Program-made: the position numbers and the translations under genes | Source: an uncultured Bacillaceae bacterium | GTDB lineage: Bacteria; Bacillota; Bacilli; Bacillales; Caldibacillaceae | Direction of reading: 5' to 3' | Length of the DNA stretch: 33,061 nucleotides | Assembly: GCA_937951955.1 (NCBI GenBank) | Contig: CALGAD010000091.1 | Coordinates: forward strand, 1-33,061 | The notes under the pieces: generated by a model | What the model was told of the DNA's origin: nothing | The model's database searches: none | Seen by the model: only the letters and a program-made list of their open reading frames with translations | Shown: in pieces, positions 32,703-33,061 of the stretch | How positions within the stretch are numbered: position 1 is the first letter of the stretch | Layout: every line of letters starts with the position of its first letter

Positions 32703-33061
32703 TTACGCAACTTGTTTTGCACGAATCATATCCTCCATCTCTTGAGGAGATTTGTAACCAATGCTTCCGTGGATTCTTTTTCGGTTATACCAGCCTTCAA
32801 TGAATTGGAATAATGCTATTTTGGCAGTTTGATAGTTATAATAGCGAACATGGTTCACTTCTTCCTTCTTTAGGATCGCATGAAAAGATTCTATACAGGC
32901 GTTATCATAAGGGCTTCCTTTATAACTGAACGAATGGATCATGCCAAATTTTTTAATTGTTTCAGCGAAAGCTTCGCTTGTATATTGCGTCCCCAGGTCT
33001 GAATGGAAAATCAAATCCTTTCCAGGACGTTGTGTATAGTACGCATTTTCTAATGCGCGTA
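32703..33061 (-). CDS. IS3-family transposase OrfB, C-terminal part (partial)
   Basis: The frame is open to the window edge and encodes at least 119 residues of the rve-type integrase core. The visible part starts RALENAYYTQRPGKDL, followed by HSDLGTQYTS, which holds the second catalytic aspartate, and DNACIESFHAILKKE, which holds the catalytic glutamate of the DDE triad. WYNRKRIHGSIGYKSPQE near the end is typical of the IS150-like group. The first aspartate and N-terminus lie outside the window. No frameshift or stop is seen, so it may be intact. Confidence 0.93.
   Translation of the reverse strand, partial: RALENAYYTQRPGKDLIFHSDLGTQYTSEAFAETIKKFGMIHSFSYKGSPYDNACIESFHAILKKEEVNHVRYYNYQTAKIALFQFIEGWYNRKRIHGSIGYKSPQEMEDMIRAKQVA

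Larger units (their letters stand above)
32504..33061 (-). mobile_element. IS3-family insertion sequence, right end, partial
   Basis: The element begins with TGGACCTACGTCAAT (32504 onward, continuing TATTTTGGACA), the TG-starting inverted repeat style of IS3-family elements, and contains the 3' part of the transposase OrfB reading out of the window on the minus strand. The other end and target duplication are beyond the window. Between the transposase stop and the IS end are about 199 bases, longer than usual for the family, occupied mostly by a structured inverted repeat. The end position is inferred from the repeat sequence only. Confidence 0.7.

Overview
The window is a chromosomal segment of an endospore-forming Bacillaceae (Firmicutes). 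The evidence is the spore genes sspI, gerE and gerM, a T-box in front of pheST, a lysine riboswitch in front of lysC, strong AGGAGG ribosome-binding sites with many GTG/TTG starts, and a gene order that follows the Bacillus subtilis block sspI - ysgA - pheST - zapA - cvpA - mutS2 - yshE - lcfA - fadR - fadB - etfBA - trxA - uvrC - lysC - yslB - sdhCAB - ysmA - gerE - ysmB - racE - gerM. The genus cannot be fixed from the sequence alone.

Layout. 1-1260: tail of an upstream gene, a metallo-beta-lactamase-fold hydrolase and sspI (both on the minus strand). 1370-6073: a SpoU rRNA methyltransferase, then a phenylalanine T-box controlling pheS-pheT. 6074-10847: a complete peptide-antibiotic sensing/detoxification module of Bce type (response regulator, intramembrane-sensing kinase, ABC ATPase, FtsX-type permease) with a matching operator before the ABC genes. 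It lies where B. subtilis has rnhC. 11007-14993: zapA, cvpA, mutS2 (without the polX gene that separates cvpA and mutS2 in B. subtilis), a DUF350 membrane protein, and a probable 30-residue single-span membrane protein not described by the larger genes. 15039-20358: fatty-acid degradation (lcfA, fadR, fadB, etfB, etfA), with a canonical promoter overlapped by a FadR operator placed between lcfA and fadR. 20391-24410: trxA, uvrC and riboswitch-controlled lysC with an internal beta-subunit start. 24437-28424: yslB and the sdhCAB succinate dehydrogenase operon. 28434-32127: an acyl-CoA thioesterase gene behind a perfect FadR box, gerE behind a sigma-K-like promoter, a MarR regulator, glutamate racemase, and the lipoprotein GerM. 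32128-33061: synteny ends. rph, expected after gerM, is not present; a decayed reading frame runs into the end of an IS3-family insertion sequence that continues past the window.

How the genes work together. Two FadR boxes tie beta-oxidation (fadR-fadB-etfBA) and the separate thioesterase gene to the same acyl-CoA-sensing repressor. ETF passes beta-oxidation electrons to the quinone pool, which the sdhCAB enzyme also feeds. pheST and lysC are controlled by RNA elements reading tRNA-Phe charging and lysine. The Bce module is self-contained and probably horizontally acquired or relocated.

The most unusual items are a multi-stem inverted repeat of about 112 nt inside the IS between transposase and IS end, the FadR box at the thioesterase, the shifted FadR control point, the 30-aa membrane ORF, and the loss of rnhC and polX from their usual places. 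No tRNA, rRNA or CRISPR array was seen.
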